From Promethearchaeota archaeon (GTDB taxonomy: Archaea > Asgardarchaeota > Lokiarchaeia > Sigyniarchaeales > SOKP01): 64,000 nt of DNA. A program made the position numbers and the translations under genes. Below the pieces are notes generated by a model. That model was not told where the DNA came from. It worked only from the letters and a program-made list of their open reading frames with translations, and made no database searches. Positions 1 through 8,635 of the stretch are shown here, one piece after another. The DNA lies in contig JAUWGH010000002.1 in assembly GCA_030606485.1 (NCBI GenBank), forward strand, positions 321,767 through 385,766, given 5' to 3'. The first letter of the stretch is position 1. The number at the start of each line of letters is the position of its first letter.

Positions 1-558
1 TAAACTGTTTTCAAACAATGGTTGTGCAAGAAATACAGGTATTGCAGCAAAGAGTTGTGAGAGATTAAAAATAAAATATAATTTATTACGCATTTCAATG
101 CTATCAGTCATTTCTGCCATTAAGGACATATATAATCCTATTACAATAGAAAGGAGGGTATCGAAAATACATATACTTAATATAAAATGAATGAATATTA
201 CTATTTGATCGGTATAACTCCAAGGAAACCACATAAAAAAGTAAAGTATTGCCCATATAGGCCCACACCATTTGATATATATTAATCTTCGACTTCCCCA
301 TTTATCAATATTAGTACGATCACTTATATTTCCGGTTATTGGGTCATTAATTGCATTTATTGTTGCGTAAATCACCTGCCCAATAATAAAAAGTGTTTGA
401 TTTAAACCTAAAAAATTCCAGAAAAAATTAATATACATTAAAGTAAATATTCCTGCCATCATAAAACTTGGAGATGCTCCAATTCCATAAATAAATACCT
501 GTTTTCGAGGCAACTTCTCGATTATTGATAAATTTTCTTTTTTTAATGGCTTTTCCAT
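1..558 (-). CDS. GPH/MelB-type sugar:cation symporter, N-terminal part (gene runs off the window)
   Basis: An open frame of 186 codons runs from an ATG at 558 to base 1 with no stop, so the C-terminal part lies outside the window. The N-terminal half shows the glycoside-pentoside-hexuronide symporter pattern: a first membrane helix (GIGASPSFMMAGIFTLMYIN), then the family loop motif INDPITGNISDRT followed by a G-x-R-R turn, then hydrophobic helices. Members import sugars or oligosaccharides with Na+ or H+ across the cytoplasmic membrane. The neighbouring GH127, GH4 and GH51 glycosidases fit import of oligosaccharides for cytoplasmic cleavage; the substrate itself cannot be read from the sequence. 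Another MFS branch is possible, but the D-P-I-x-G-x-x-x-D motif favours GPH. Confidence 0.82.
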   Translation of the reverse strand, partial: MEKPLKKENLSIIEKLPRKQVFIYGIGASPSFMMAGIFTLMYINFFWNFLGLNQTLFIIGQVIYATINAINDPITGNISDRTNIDKWGSRRLIYIKWCGPIWAILYFFMWFPWSYTDQIVIFIHFILSICIFDTLLSIVIGLYMSLMAEMTDSIEMRNKLYFIFNLSQLFAAIPVFLAQPLFENSL

Positions 559-774
559 TTAATTCACTTTTTTTCAATTTTTAATCTTTATATTTCAAAT
601 TTATGGAAAAAATTAGGCATTATATTAAAAATATTATTTTTTACGGATAATAATAGTTTTTAAAATTAATCAGTATTGAACGATGTTAAGTTTTAATTTC
701 TTTTGAGTACAACTTCTCTTTTTTATAATTAAATCTTATTTAGTATTTTGAAAAAAAAAAAGATTGCTTTTAAA

Positions 775-2196
775 TTAAATCAAATCCATAAATCCTTTGT
801 ATCCCATATGCATGAGATTATTTTGAATAAAGAGTTTCTCTAAATCAATTAAACCATCCGATTTGAGTTTTTTAATGTTTTTCTGGAACTTATATATTTC
901 ACTCTTGATAAGCTGAGTTGGATTAATCGGATTATAAACACCGTTAGTTTTTAATATCCATTCTCGTTGCTGTAGCGTATTAAGAACATTATTAATCTCT
1001 GTTTCCTCTACTTTCATTACCTTACTTAACATCGAGATATCTGCATATCCTAAAGACATAAGGGTTGTATAAGTTTTTGCCTCGACCTCGGATACATTCA
1101 AAAGTTGTATAGCAGATATTACTTTCTCATCCATTTTGGTTAATTTCGACTTTTTTCTTAGAGACTCTTTCTCGACTTTCGAGAGATCAATTGTATCAGC
1201 AACGGTTATTTTCCCAGCATCTACTGCATCATTAAATAGTTTTATCCCAATATCAGAGCGAATAATTACACTATTCCAATCATCTGCAGGAGCACCGACA
1301 CTTCCTACTGATATATCTGCAAACTCAGCAGTGTAGTCCTTACAATATTGACAACTAGGCCAATTATGTACTTTAGTCTCTTTTATTGGAATTTCTTTAA
1401 CCGACCCATCTTTCTTATAGACTAAGAATTTACCACGTGAAATATCAATTTTTTTTACATCATTTATTGGTATTCTAAGTTCTTCTTGAACAGTTTTTCT
1501 CATTAAATCATATGAATAATTGGAGGAACAATAAAGTCCAATAATTAGGCTAAATTTACCAAATTTATCTGAGAGAGGTGGCCACAATTGGAGTTTTCTT
1601 GCCGCTTGAATTTGACAGGGCATACCAACAAAAGCAAGTTTTTCGAGCTCATATTCATATATTGCATCTTTATATGTTAATAAACTTGATGCAATAGTAT
1701 AACGGGAGCCCGCAGCAGCCAATACTTCTTCTGGTGTTCTCGCAATAATAGGTTTTGGTTGCCAATTTTCATCCCTACCCGTAAGAAGAGCTCCATCAAT
1801 TAATCCTGTATTTAGAGCGTGAATAAGTAGTGTAGTAACTACTCCACCATTTTGAGCTACCTTTAAAACTGATTCATCTGTGCTTTTTGCGACATTAGCT
1901 TTTTGATAATATCCTAACAAAGAATTTTTACGAGTTTGACCATTGAAAAATTCTTTCTCAGCCTCTTCTTCTGGAAAATAAGTTCTTGCGCAATATTTAA
2001 AGCACATAGAACACTCCGGATCGTATTCTAGAAGTTTTGGTTCTTTATCCTTTATATCAATGCGAGGACAAAGTGAAACACATGTTCCGCAAAGGACACA
2101 GAGATCTTTATCTAAAACGAAATCATACAAGTCTCGAAATCCGATACCTTCAACACAAGATTGTAAATAATCAATAATTGGCTCTTTTATTTCCAT
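775..2196 (-). CDS. F420 hydrogenase/dehydrogenase beta-subunit-like Fe-S protein fused to a C-terminal winged-HTH domain
   Basis: The 473-residue protein begins with a ferredoxin-like motif (C33-x2-C36-x2-C39-x3-C43-P) and a second, incomplete cluster C62-x2-C65-x3-C69. The FrhB/FdhB fold follows, with the typical QNGGVVTTLLIHAL and the C-x-x-C-x-D-x(5)-ADISVGSVG stretch. FrhB family proteins use FAD and Fe-S to pass electrons between F420 or ferredoxin and partner enzymes. From about residue 360 the sequence changes into a TrmB-like winged helix (NVSEVEAKTYTTLMSLGYAD, then SMLSKVMKVEETEINNVLNT). That is not part of normal FrhB, which ends near 280-400 residues. The gene stands alone with no hydrogenase partner nearby. 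A redox-sensing regulator is one possible reading; an enzyme with a docking HTH is another. Confidence 0.8.
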   Translation of the reverse strand: MEIKEPIIDYLQSCVEGIGFRDLYDFVLDKDLCVLCGTCVSLCPRIDIKDKEPKLLEYDPECSMCFKYCARTYFPEEEAEKEFFNGQTRKNSLLGYYQKANVAKSTDESVLKVAQNGGVVTTLLIHALNTGLIDGALLTGRDENWQPKPIIARTPEEVLAAAGSRYTIASSLLTYKDAIYEYELEKLAFVGMPCQIQAARKLQLWPPLSDKFGKFSLIIGLYCSSNYSYDLMRKTVQEELRIPINDVKKIDISRGKFLVYKKDGSVKEIPIKETKVHNWPSCQYCKDYTAEFADISVGSVGAPADDWNSVIIRSDIGIKLFNDAVDAGKITVADTIDLSKVEKESLRKKSKLTKMDEKVISAIQLLNVSEVEAKTYTTLMSLGYADISMLSKVMKVEETEINNVLNTLQQREWILKTNGVYNPINPTQLIKSEIYKFQKNIKKLKSDGLIDLEKLFIQNNLMHMGYKGFMDLI

Positions 2197-2461
2197 TTTT
2201 CAATCCTCTGTTATTTTTTTTTATTTATTTGATTTTAGTTTTTCTATAATCGCACATGTAATATAACCAAAATGATAATTTAAATTTTTATATTTGATAA
2301 TCCTATATACCTTCTGCAATATATAATCTATGATCTTGATAATAGAACCTATCAAATTAATAAATCTTATGAATTTAATAGATAACGTGATTTAAAAGGA
2401 AACATTTACTGATTAATTAAAAGAACTATATTATTAAATTATAAATCATTTAACGATTGAA

Positions 2462-2989
2462 ATGAGAAAAAATAGAAAATTAATAGTATTTATGCTTATT
2501 CTGGAATTTTTTTTCTCAATACATATTATTAACTCCAAGGATTTTAAACCAAATTCAAAAATATCAAAAATAAAAATATTGGATGAGGATGATATTTTTG
2601 GAGAATTTACAGTAATTAGTCCAAATAGTCTTGATGTATTAAGAATGGGGGAAAATTTCACTATAAAGTGGAATTTTATGGGTGACGTTAAATACGTCTC
2701 GATTGCATTATATAAAAGTATGGAATATATTGATTCAATTGCCATTACTGCAAAAAATGACGGAGAGTATAAATGGAGTGTTGGACAATATGAGGAGGGA
2801 ATAGACTATTCAATTCGTATATGGGATTATAATAATTACCTAACTGGTGATTTTAGCGATTGTTTTCAAATTACGTCTAATAATGGCAGTCATTTTGAAC
2901 CGATTATTAGTTTATTCCTAATTATTGGGATTTCAGTTGGAATAGTCTTTGTTATTATAATTTTTCTAAAAAAAGAGATATTTTCCTAA
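2462..2989 (+). CDS. Secreted/membrane-anchored protein with Kre9/Knh1-like beta domain
   Basis: The 175-residue protein has an N-terminal signal or anchor segment (KLIVFMLILEFFFSIHII) and then a domain at about 45-140. This shows the Kre9/Knh1 pattern: a hydrophobic start with P-N-S, G-E-x-F-x-I-x-W, VSIALYK, DGEYKWSV, a G-x-x-Y-x-I-R-I-W strand and D-F-S-D-C-F-x-I. A transmembrane helix lies near 148-168 with a short cytoplasmic end (KKEIFS). This domain is known from yeast cell-wall glucan proteins and from many archaeal and bacterial surface proteins. I infer an extracytoplasmic beta-sandwich held at the membrane, with unknown ligand. The open frame continues in phase past the stop (see next feature). 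Confidence 0.68.
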   Translation: MRKNRKLIVFMLILEFFFSIHIINSKDFKPNSKISKIKILDEDDIFGEFTVISPNSLDVLRMGENFTIKWNFMGDVKYVSIALYKSMEYIDSIAITAKNDGEYKWSVGQYEEGIDYSIRIWDYNNYLTGDFSDCFQITSNNGSHFEPIISLFLIIGISVGIVFVIIIFLKKEIFS

Positions 2990-3121
2990 AGAAAATCAAG
3001 ATATGATTTATTAGTTAAAGGCTCAAATCCAAGATCATCAGTTTTTAAAGAAATAAAAGGTGATATTGAATCACACATAAATGGCGCATGGAGGAATTGG
3101 AAAAAGTTCGAGAAGCATTAG
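2990..3121 (+). other. In-phase open extension downstream of the Kre9-like gene, possible lost C-terminal tail
   Basis: Directly after the TAA at 2987-2989 the same reading frame stays open for 43 codons to a TAG at 3119-3121. The translation is polar and protein-like, for example KEIKGDIESHINGAWRNWKK. It would form a cytoplasmic tail after the membrane helix. This may be a decayed 3' end cut off by a nonsense change, or chance. No separate start codon with a ribosome site was seen. Confidence 0.3.
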
Positions 3122-3174
3122 AAAGGCAAGGTTAAAAAATTTTCATTTTAGCATATAAATAATATAAAAAATAT

Positions 3175-3840
3175 ATGAAAAATGAAATAAATAAAAGAAG
3201 GAAAAAATTAATGTCTAAAAGTAGTAAAGAAAGGATAATTTGGAATGTGAAAGGAGTTTGGTACGAAGCGTGTGCAGCAGAGGGACATTGTTCGGTGTAT
3301 TTTGGCAGAGATATGGGATCTCCCTGTAAATCTTTTCAATTATTTCAAATCATAGAGGGTAAAATTGGTAATGTAGATCTTAGCGGGGTTTTAGTGATCA
3401 ATGTTATTGACTTATTTTCTCCAAAATTCGCCGACTTAATGACTAAAGGTGGAGAAGGAGGTATATATATAAGCGACACCATCACTGATGAACAAAGAAG
3501 TTATTTAGAGCCTTTCTTTGTTAATAATATACCAGGTTTTCTATTATTAAAAAAACCTTTAGGAGTTAGAGTCGTTGAAATCAATCTAAATCAAGAAGGC
3601 AATACATACCATATTACAATGCCGTATGGAGAAATGAAATTATCGTTAACACCCGGTGGTGATGGAAAGAACCCTCAACGTCTGGAGAACTCTATTTTTA
3701 GTGTATTTTTCTCGGATATCAAGATTTGCAATACTCACTTCTGGAAATATAATGATTTCGGAAAAAAATGGGAATTTGTAAATAGAAGTGGTGCTATAGC
3801 AGATTTTAATTTAAAAGGTAAATCAAGAAAATTCTTTTAA
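3175..3840 (+). CDS. DUF1326-family protein
   Basis: The 221-residue product matches the DUF1326 pattern: a W-x-V-x-G-x-W-Y-E-A-C opening, then H-C-S-V-Y-F, the IIEGKIGNVDLSGVLVIN strand, and a GGIYISDTITDEQRSYLE segment. Conserved cysteines in the family are partly kept (A-C-A-A-E-G-H-C). The biochemical role of DUF1326 is not known. A later ATG at 3211 is preceded by AGAAGGA and starts just before the conserved domain, so the true start may be there, giving 209 residues. The gene lies alone between the Kre9-like gene and a convergent URO-D-like gene. Confidence 0.7.
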   Translation: MKNEINKRRKKLMSKSSKERIIWNVKGVWYEACAAEGHCSVYFGRDMGSPCKSFQLFQIIEGKIGNVDLSGVLVINVIDLFSPKFADLMTKGGEGGIYISDTITDEQRSYLEPFFVNNIPGFLLLKKPLGVRVVEINLNQEGNTYHITMPYGEMKLSLTPGGDGKNPQRLENSIFSVFFSDIKICNTHFWKYNDFGKKWEFVNRSGAIADFNLKGKSRKFF

Positions 3841-3873
3841 TAATTTTTTTTATTTAAATCTAAATTAAATAAA

Positions 3874-5055
3874 TTATACAATAGGAGCCATTGGAGGTAG
3901 TGGAGGTACAACATCGGCTTTCCATTCATCAACTACAGGATAATCCCACCAATGTGCGGGAATTTCGGAATATACGCTATATTTTTTGAGCCCCCGTTCA
4001 AATGCTCTAGTATTTTTTCTCGAGGCTTTAATCACATCTGGTTGTGGATAAAAATAAGCCCCAAATCCACCTTCCTTAGTACCGAGATTCCTAACCATAT
4101 GCCAGACCTCCCGTTCGCATTCTTCTAGTGTTCCTTGCGAATATATAGATTGTATATTCACACACCCCCATATCATAATTTTACCACGATAAGGCTTTAA
4201 GTCAGGATAACCACTCATTCTTGGACTGTCAAGTTCAATTGCATCCAAACCCCATTCAATTAAAGATGGTATTAATCGATCTATTTTACCACAGCAATGA
4301 ATATGGTACTCACATCCCAATTTATGTGCCTCATCAAAAATAGTACGATAAAATGGTTCGTAGAATTTGTTAAAAATTTTTGGACTAAAGAAAGGACCCA
4401 ATTGTTCGCCTAAATCATCACTTAACCAAAAACCATGAGGTTCTAATCCATATTTAAAACTCATTTTCATAACTTTCAAATGATATTCTGTTAAGTGATC
4501 AAGTAATTTTTTTAATTCTTGTGGGTGTTTTCGATGATCCATTAAATAATTAGTAAAACCTCTAATTTTAGAAGCTAATTCAGAAAGTCCAAAAGTATTA
4601 ATAAACATTCTGTATTTATCGTTGTCAAAAGATTTTTTCAGCGTATGAGCAAATAAATATCGGCTTTCATCATCAGGATCGGGATAATATTTTGAAATAA
4701 ATTCTTCATAATTATTCCAATCAGTTAATACTGCTCTTCCCGGGTGACCCATATTATCTCCGCGCCCTGACATGTTCCAAATGCAGCCCCATTCATCTAT
4801 ATCCTCCCGGGGCAGATGACGCCATTTATTTCCCTCATATTTGGGGTTTTTTTTTGCCCATTCTGGTTTATCCCATTTAAATTCTACTCCCGCATGTGGA
4901 AATAATCCCTCTTCATTTTTATCCCACCCTGGTCGCCACTTTTTTGAGGGAATCATTAGCAAGGGTAAAATATCTCCTTTGACACCATTAAAGATAGGTG
5001 CTCGATCAGGATTTTTAATGTAGATCGCTGCCTTAACACGCTCAATCGAATTCAT
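3874..5055 (-). CDS. Uroporphyrinogen-decarboxylase-like (MtaA/CmuA-type) methyltransferase family protein
   Basis: The 393-residue protein has the URO-D TIM-barrel pattern: an N-terminal ERVKAAIYIKNPDRAPIF helix/strand, FGLSELASKIRGF, a PHGFWLSDDLGEQLGPF active-site strand and HIHCCGKIDRLIPSLIEWG. The H-x-H-C-C-G at residues 251-256 resembles the zinc-binding H-x-C-G of corrinoid:coenzyme M or corrinoid:THF methyltransferases. True HemE lacks it, and no haem genes are nearby. I therefore infer methyl transfer rather than haem synthesis. The gene is divergent from the GH127 gene, with starts 158 bp apart. The methyl donor is unknown. Confidence 0.8.
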   Translation of the reverse strand: MNSIERVKAAIYIKNPDRAPIFNGVKGDILPLLMIPSKKWRPGWDKNEEGLFPHAGVEFKWDKPEWAKKNPKYEGNKWRHLPREDIDEWGCIWNMSGRGDNMGHPGRAVLTDWNNYEEFISKYYPDPDDESRYLFAHTLKKSFDNDKYRMFINTFGLSELASKIRGFTNYLMDHRKHPQELKKLLDHLTEYHLKVMKMSFKYGLEPHGFWLSDDLGEQLGPFFSPKIFNKFYEPFYRTIFDEAHKLGCEYHIHCCGKIDRLIPSLIEWGLDAIELDSPRMSGYPDLKPYRGKIMIWGCVNIQSIYSQGTLEECEREVWHMVRNLGTKEGGFGAYFYPQPDVIKASRKNTRAFERGLKKYSVYSEIPAHWWDYPVVDEWKADVVPPLPPMAPIV

Positions 5056-5172
5056 TATGTCACATTTTAATATCTTTTTTTTTATTTAAATTTCATATAC
5101 TTTTATTCGTTATGCATCAATGTTTATTTTATAGAATTAAAAAAAAATTTTTTTATTGATAAAATTAATTAG

Positions 5173-5180
5173 TATATAAA
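5173..5180 (+). promoter_or_regulatory. TATA box for the GH127 gene
   Basis: TATATAAA lies 34 bases before the GH127 ATG at 5214, in the spacing expected for an archaeal promoter with a short leader of about 10 bases. It is embedded in an A-rich stretch. No experimental support. Confidence 0.5.
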
Positions 5181-5213
5181 AACTCAAATCTCAAATTAAC
5201 TGAATGTGGAATC

Positions 5214-7175
5214 ATGAGACAAAATGAATATCCAATTCAACCCATATCTTTTATCAAAGTCCAAATTACAGATAAATTCTGGGCGTCTAGAATTGAGACC
5301 AATCGTAAGGTAACAATTCCTCTTGCATTTAAGAAATGTGAAGAAACTGGTCGCATTAACAATTTTTCAAAAGCAGCTGGATTAATTGATGATGATATAG
5401 TGCCCTTCTTTCCCTTTGATGATTCTGATGTATATAAGATTATTGAAGGTGCAGCCTATTCATTGAATATAAGACCTGATTCTGAGCTTGAAAAATATAT
5501 TGATGGTATAATTGAAAAAATTGCAGCGGCACAAGAAGAAGATGGTTATCTTTATACAACTCGTACAATTAATCCTAAAAACCCCCATGATTTGGCGGGA
5601 AAAAAGCGTTGGGAGTGGGTTTCACTTAAAAGTCATGAATTATATAATTTAGGTCATCTTATAGAGAGTGCCGTGGCGTATTATCAAGCGACAGCTAAGC
5701 GTAAGTTATTAGATGTTGCCATTAAAAGTGCTGATCTAATAGAAAAAGTGTTTGGACCAGGCAAAATTGAAAGCGCACCTGGGCATCAAGAAATTGAGAT
5801 GGCATTAGTACGCCTATATCGTGTGACCGATAATGAAAAATATTTGAAATTAGCGAAATTTTTTCTTGATATTCGTGGTTCTAAAGATGCGATTGGTTAT
5901 AATAATTATGTAAAATCAGCAAAAACTCAATTTGTTAAATGGAGAGATAAATACCTTCAATACAATCAAACTCATAAAAATATCACGCAACAGGATGAAG
6001 CAGTTGGACATGTAGTTCGTGCAACATATATGTATTCTGGTATGGTAGATGTCGCAGCACTAACAAATGATAAAAATTACGTTGAAGCCGTTGATCGTAT
6101 TTGGGAGAATGTTGTCTCTAAGAAGATTTACATAACAGGTGGTATTGGAGCTAAAGCTCATGGTGAAGCTTTTGATCGGAATTACAAATTACCAAATATA
6201 AAAGCGTATAATGAAACTTGCGCCGCAATTGGTAATATTTTCTGGAATCATCGTCTTTTCTTATTGCACGGGGATTCTAAATACATAGATGTCTTGGAAC
6301 GAACGATTTATAACGGTTTCCTTTCAGGAATTTCTCTAGATGGGAAAAAATTTTTTTATCCTAATCCGCTTGCTTCAAGTGGATTTCACGAAAGAACTGA
6401 ATGGTTCAAATGTGCTTGCTGTCCTTCAAATATAGTGCGTTTAATTGCCTCAATTCCCGGTTATGTATATGCACAACATGATGATACATTATATGTTAAT
6501 CTTTTTGTTAGTAATACTGCTGCAATTTCAATTGACGAAAATATTGTATCAATTACTCAAGATACAGAATATCCTTGGGATGGGATAGTAAAAATAACGG
6601 TTAATCTTCAAAAAAACTTAGATTTTAATATCGCAATTCGAATACCAGGTTGGACGCAGAACCAACCAGTGCCAAGTGATTTATATCATTATTTGAAAAA
6701 AATTGATGAAAAAGTAGGCCTTAAAGTTAATGGCAAACCAATTGAAATTATTTGTGAAAAAGGTTATACCCACATTTCACGCACGTGGAAGGATGGAGAT
6801 ATAATTAAATTGGACTTTCCTATGACCATTAGGCGTGTATTGGCACATGAACAAATTAAAGAAGATAATGGAAAAGTTGCCTTTGAACGCGGTCCGATCG
6901 TCTATTGTGTTGAATGGGTAGATAATAAGGCAAAATATTTAAGAAATTTGTTTATTGCTGATGATATCGAACTTGCATCTGAATACCGTGAAGATATGTT
7001 TAATGGGATTGTTATTATTACAGGTACTGCTCATTACCTTAAACATAATGAAGATAGGAAAAAAATTATTAAAAGTAAACTAAATTTTCTCGCAATACCT
7101 TATTATGCTTGGGCACATCGCGGAAAGGGTGAAATGATAGTATGGATATTACGTGATTTAAATGCTTTTAAATAA
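5214..7175 (+). CDS. GH127 beta-L-arabinofuranosidase-like glycoside hydrolase
   Basis: The length of 653 residues is normal for GH127. Family marks are the (alpha/alpha)6 segment EEDGYLYTTRTI, the ITGGIGAKAHGEAFDRNY stretch, N-E-T-C-A at 333-337 and C-A-C-C-P-S-N at 400-406. By comparison with HypBA1, E334, C336, C402 and C403 match the zinc ligands and the catalytic cysteine. This retaining exo-enzyme removes terminal beta-L-arabinofuranose from short arabino-oligosaccharides or hydroxyproline-linked glycans. No signal peptide is visible, so action in the cytoplasm is likely. It is divergent from a URO-D-like gene, convergent with GH4, and close to a GH51 arabinofuranosidase and a GPH symporter. 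Confidence 0.9.
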   Translation: MRQNEYPIQPISFIKVQITDKFWASRIETNRKVTIPLAFKKCEETGRINNFSKAAGLIDDDIVPFFPFDDSDVYKIIEGAAYSLNIRPDSELEKYIDGIIEKIAAAQEEDGYLYTTRTINPKNPHDLAGKKRWEWVSLKSHELYNLGHLIESAVAYYQATAKRKLLDVAIKSADLIEKVFGPGKIESAPGHQEIEMALVRLYRVTDNEKYLKLAKFFLDIRGSKDAIGYNNYVKSAKTQFVKWRDKYLQYNQTHKNITQQDEAVGHVVRATYMYSGMVDVAALTNDKNYVEAVDRIWENVVSKKIYITGGIGAKAHGEAFDRNYKLPNIKAYNETCAAIGNIFWNHRLFLLHGDSKYIDVLERTIYNGFLSGISLDGKKFFYPNPLASSGFHERTEWFKCACCPSNIVRLIASIPGYVYAQHDDTLYVNLFVSNTAAISIDENIVSITQDTEYPWDGIVKITVNLQKNLDFNIAIRIPGWTQNQPVPSDLYHYLKKIDEKVGLKVNGKPIEIICEKGYTHISRTWKDGDIIKLDFPMTIRRVLAHEQIKEDNGKVAFERGPIVYCVEWVDNKAKYLRNLFIADDIELASEYREDMFNGIVIITGTAHYLKHNEDRKKIIKSKLNFLAIPYYAWAHRGKGEMIVWILRDLNAFK

Positions 7176-7210
7176 ATAATTTAAAAGGTAGAGTTGATAT
7201 CGAGAAATAC

Positions 7211-8635
7211 TTAAAATTGAGGGAGCCACTTAGCTTCAGCTTCAAACATTTCATCAACCATAATTCGAATCTCTTCTGGGGAACACACACTAGCAGTATT
7301 TGGGTCAAGTAGCACAGCTTGATATATTTTTTCCCGGTCTAGTTCGAGAGCTCCCTCGACTGCGGCTTTTTGTACCATGATATTTGAGATACATAGTGCT
7401 TGACAGATGGTAGGTAAGACAATGCCTCCCTGTGGATGTATTCCATGACTATCCGCAAAAACTGGTACTTCCACACAACACTCCTTAGGAAGGTTAGTAA
7501 TTAAACCACCCTCTTTGTTCATAACATTTCCATTAAACCAAAATGGTTTGTTTGTTTCCATAGCATTAATAATGTGTGAAGCATATTCTCCCGAGGGTTT
7601 TTCCTTATATGGAAGTTTTTTTCGTTTGAGTTTTCTCTGGAAATTTTTATCCATTTTCCCTTGAAATATGACTTGCTGGTTATAATCTGATGCCTGCTCT
7701 AAGTTAGAAAGCCAGTGCAGGTTGCTTTTATATTTTTCCAAAAGTTCTGTACGTTTTCGATAATAAGGAAGATATTCACTCAGATGCCCTGAGGATTCTG
7801 TCATAAAATATCCACCTGTTGCCTTCATCATATCATAACGCACTTTCTCTAATTCAATTAAATTTGGGTTATCTTGAATGGCTTTCATAATTAACGGGTA
7901 AGCATTTTGCCATGTTGAATTGGACTTATTTGAGTCTTTATACCAAACTTCGAGAAACCAAGCCATGTGGTTAATCCCTGCACATAAAAAACTGAATTCT
8001 TCTGGCTTTGCTCTGATACAACCACGTAAAATTGCAACTGTACCCTGAACGCCATGACAAAGACCAACCGTAGAATCTGGAACAAGTGAATTACAATACC
8101 ATGTATTCATAGCCATTGGATTAGTATAATTAAGTAATATCGGTTTTATTCCATCATTTTCTACATTATATCCAATTTCTTGAATATCTTCTAAAAATGA
8201 TTTAAAAAATGGTGCCGTTCGGAGGAAACGAAAGATTCCACCGGGTCCTAGTGTATCCCCAACAGTTTGAGACACTCCATATTTGAAGGGTATTTCAACA
8301 TCTAATTTAAAGGCCTCAAGCCCACCTATATGTACTGTATTGATAATATACTTCGAATCCTGAATTGCTTTCTTCTGATTAGTAGTTTTTTCGAAAACAA
8401 TTCCCTCTAGCTCTTGAGAATAATTATCCTTATATTTTTGCATGTAATTAAACATTAAATCTAAACGATGAGAATCTAAATCTTCAAGACAAATTATTGT
8501 ATCCTTCTGAAGCGCAGGAAATGAAGCAATATCGGTGAGTAAATTTTGCCCAAATACTAAAGAACCTGCACCAATAAATGCAATTTTTAACATAATCAGT
8601 GGATTGAATTTTTTCTGATTCTTAATATTTTCCAT
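7211..8635 (-). CDS. GH4 family NAD-dependent glycosidase (alpha-galactosidase/alpha-glucosidase type)
   Basis: The 474-residue protein carries a Rossmann NAD site (KIAFIGAGSLVFGQNLL), the GH4 strand GDTLGPGGIFR and the metal ligands C193 (in GLCHGVQGT) and H223 (in GINHMAWFLEV). GH4 enzymes cleave alpha- or beta-glycosides by NAD+-dependent oxidation at C3 and Mn2+-assisted elimination in the cytoplasm. Substrate is unclear; the CHG and INHMAW motifs fit the alpha-glucosidase/alpha-galactosidase branch. The ATG at 8635 overlaps the upstream URO-D-like gene by 14 bases. An internal ATG at codon 15 (8593) begins exactly where the family fold begins and could be the real start. The overlap suggests coupled expression. 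Confidence 0.9.
   Translation of the reverse strand: MENIKNQKKFNPLIMLKIAFIGAGSLVFGQNLLTDIASFPALQKDTIICLEDLDSHRLDLMFNYMQKYKDNYSQELEGIVFEKTTNQKKAIQDSKYIINTVHIGGLEAFKLDVEIPFKYGVSQTVGDTLGPGGIFRFLRTAPFFKSFLEDIQEIGYNVENDGIKPILLNYTNPMAMNTWYCNSLVPDSTVGLCHGVQGTVAILRGCIRAKPEEFSFLCAGINHMAWFLEVWYKDSNKSNSTWQNAYPLIMKAIQDNPNLIELEKVRYDMMKATGGYFMTESSGHLSEYLPYYRKRTELLEKYKSNLHWLSNLEQASDYNQQVIFQGKMDKNFQRKLKRKKLPYKEKPSGEYASHIINAMETNKPFWFNGNVMNKEGGLITNLPKECCVEVPVFADSHGIHPQGGIVLPTICQALCISNIMVQKAAVEGALELDREKIYQAVLLDPNTASVCSPEEIRIMVDEMFEAEAKWLPQF

Noticed and set aside
104..301. 65-residue frame on the minus strand
   Set aside because: It overlaps the real GPH symporter frame (1-558, same strand, other phase), which has clear family motifs.
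3874..5055. Calling the gene hemE
   Set aside because: The H-C-C-G metal motif and the glycosidase context point to the methyltransferase branch, and no haem pathway genes are near.
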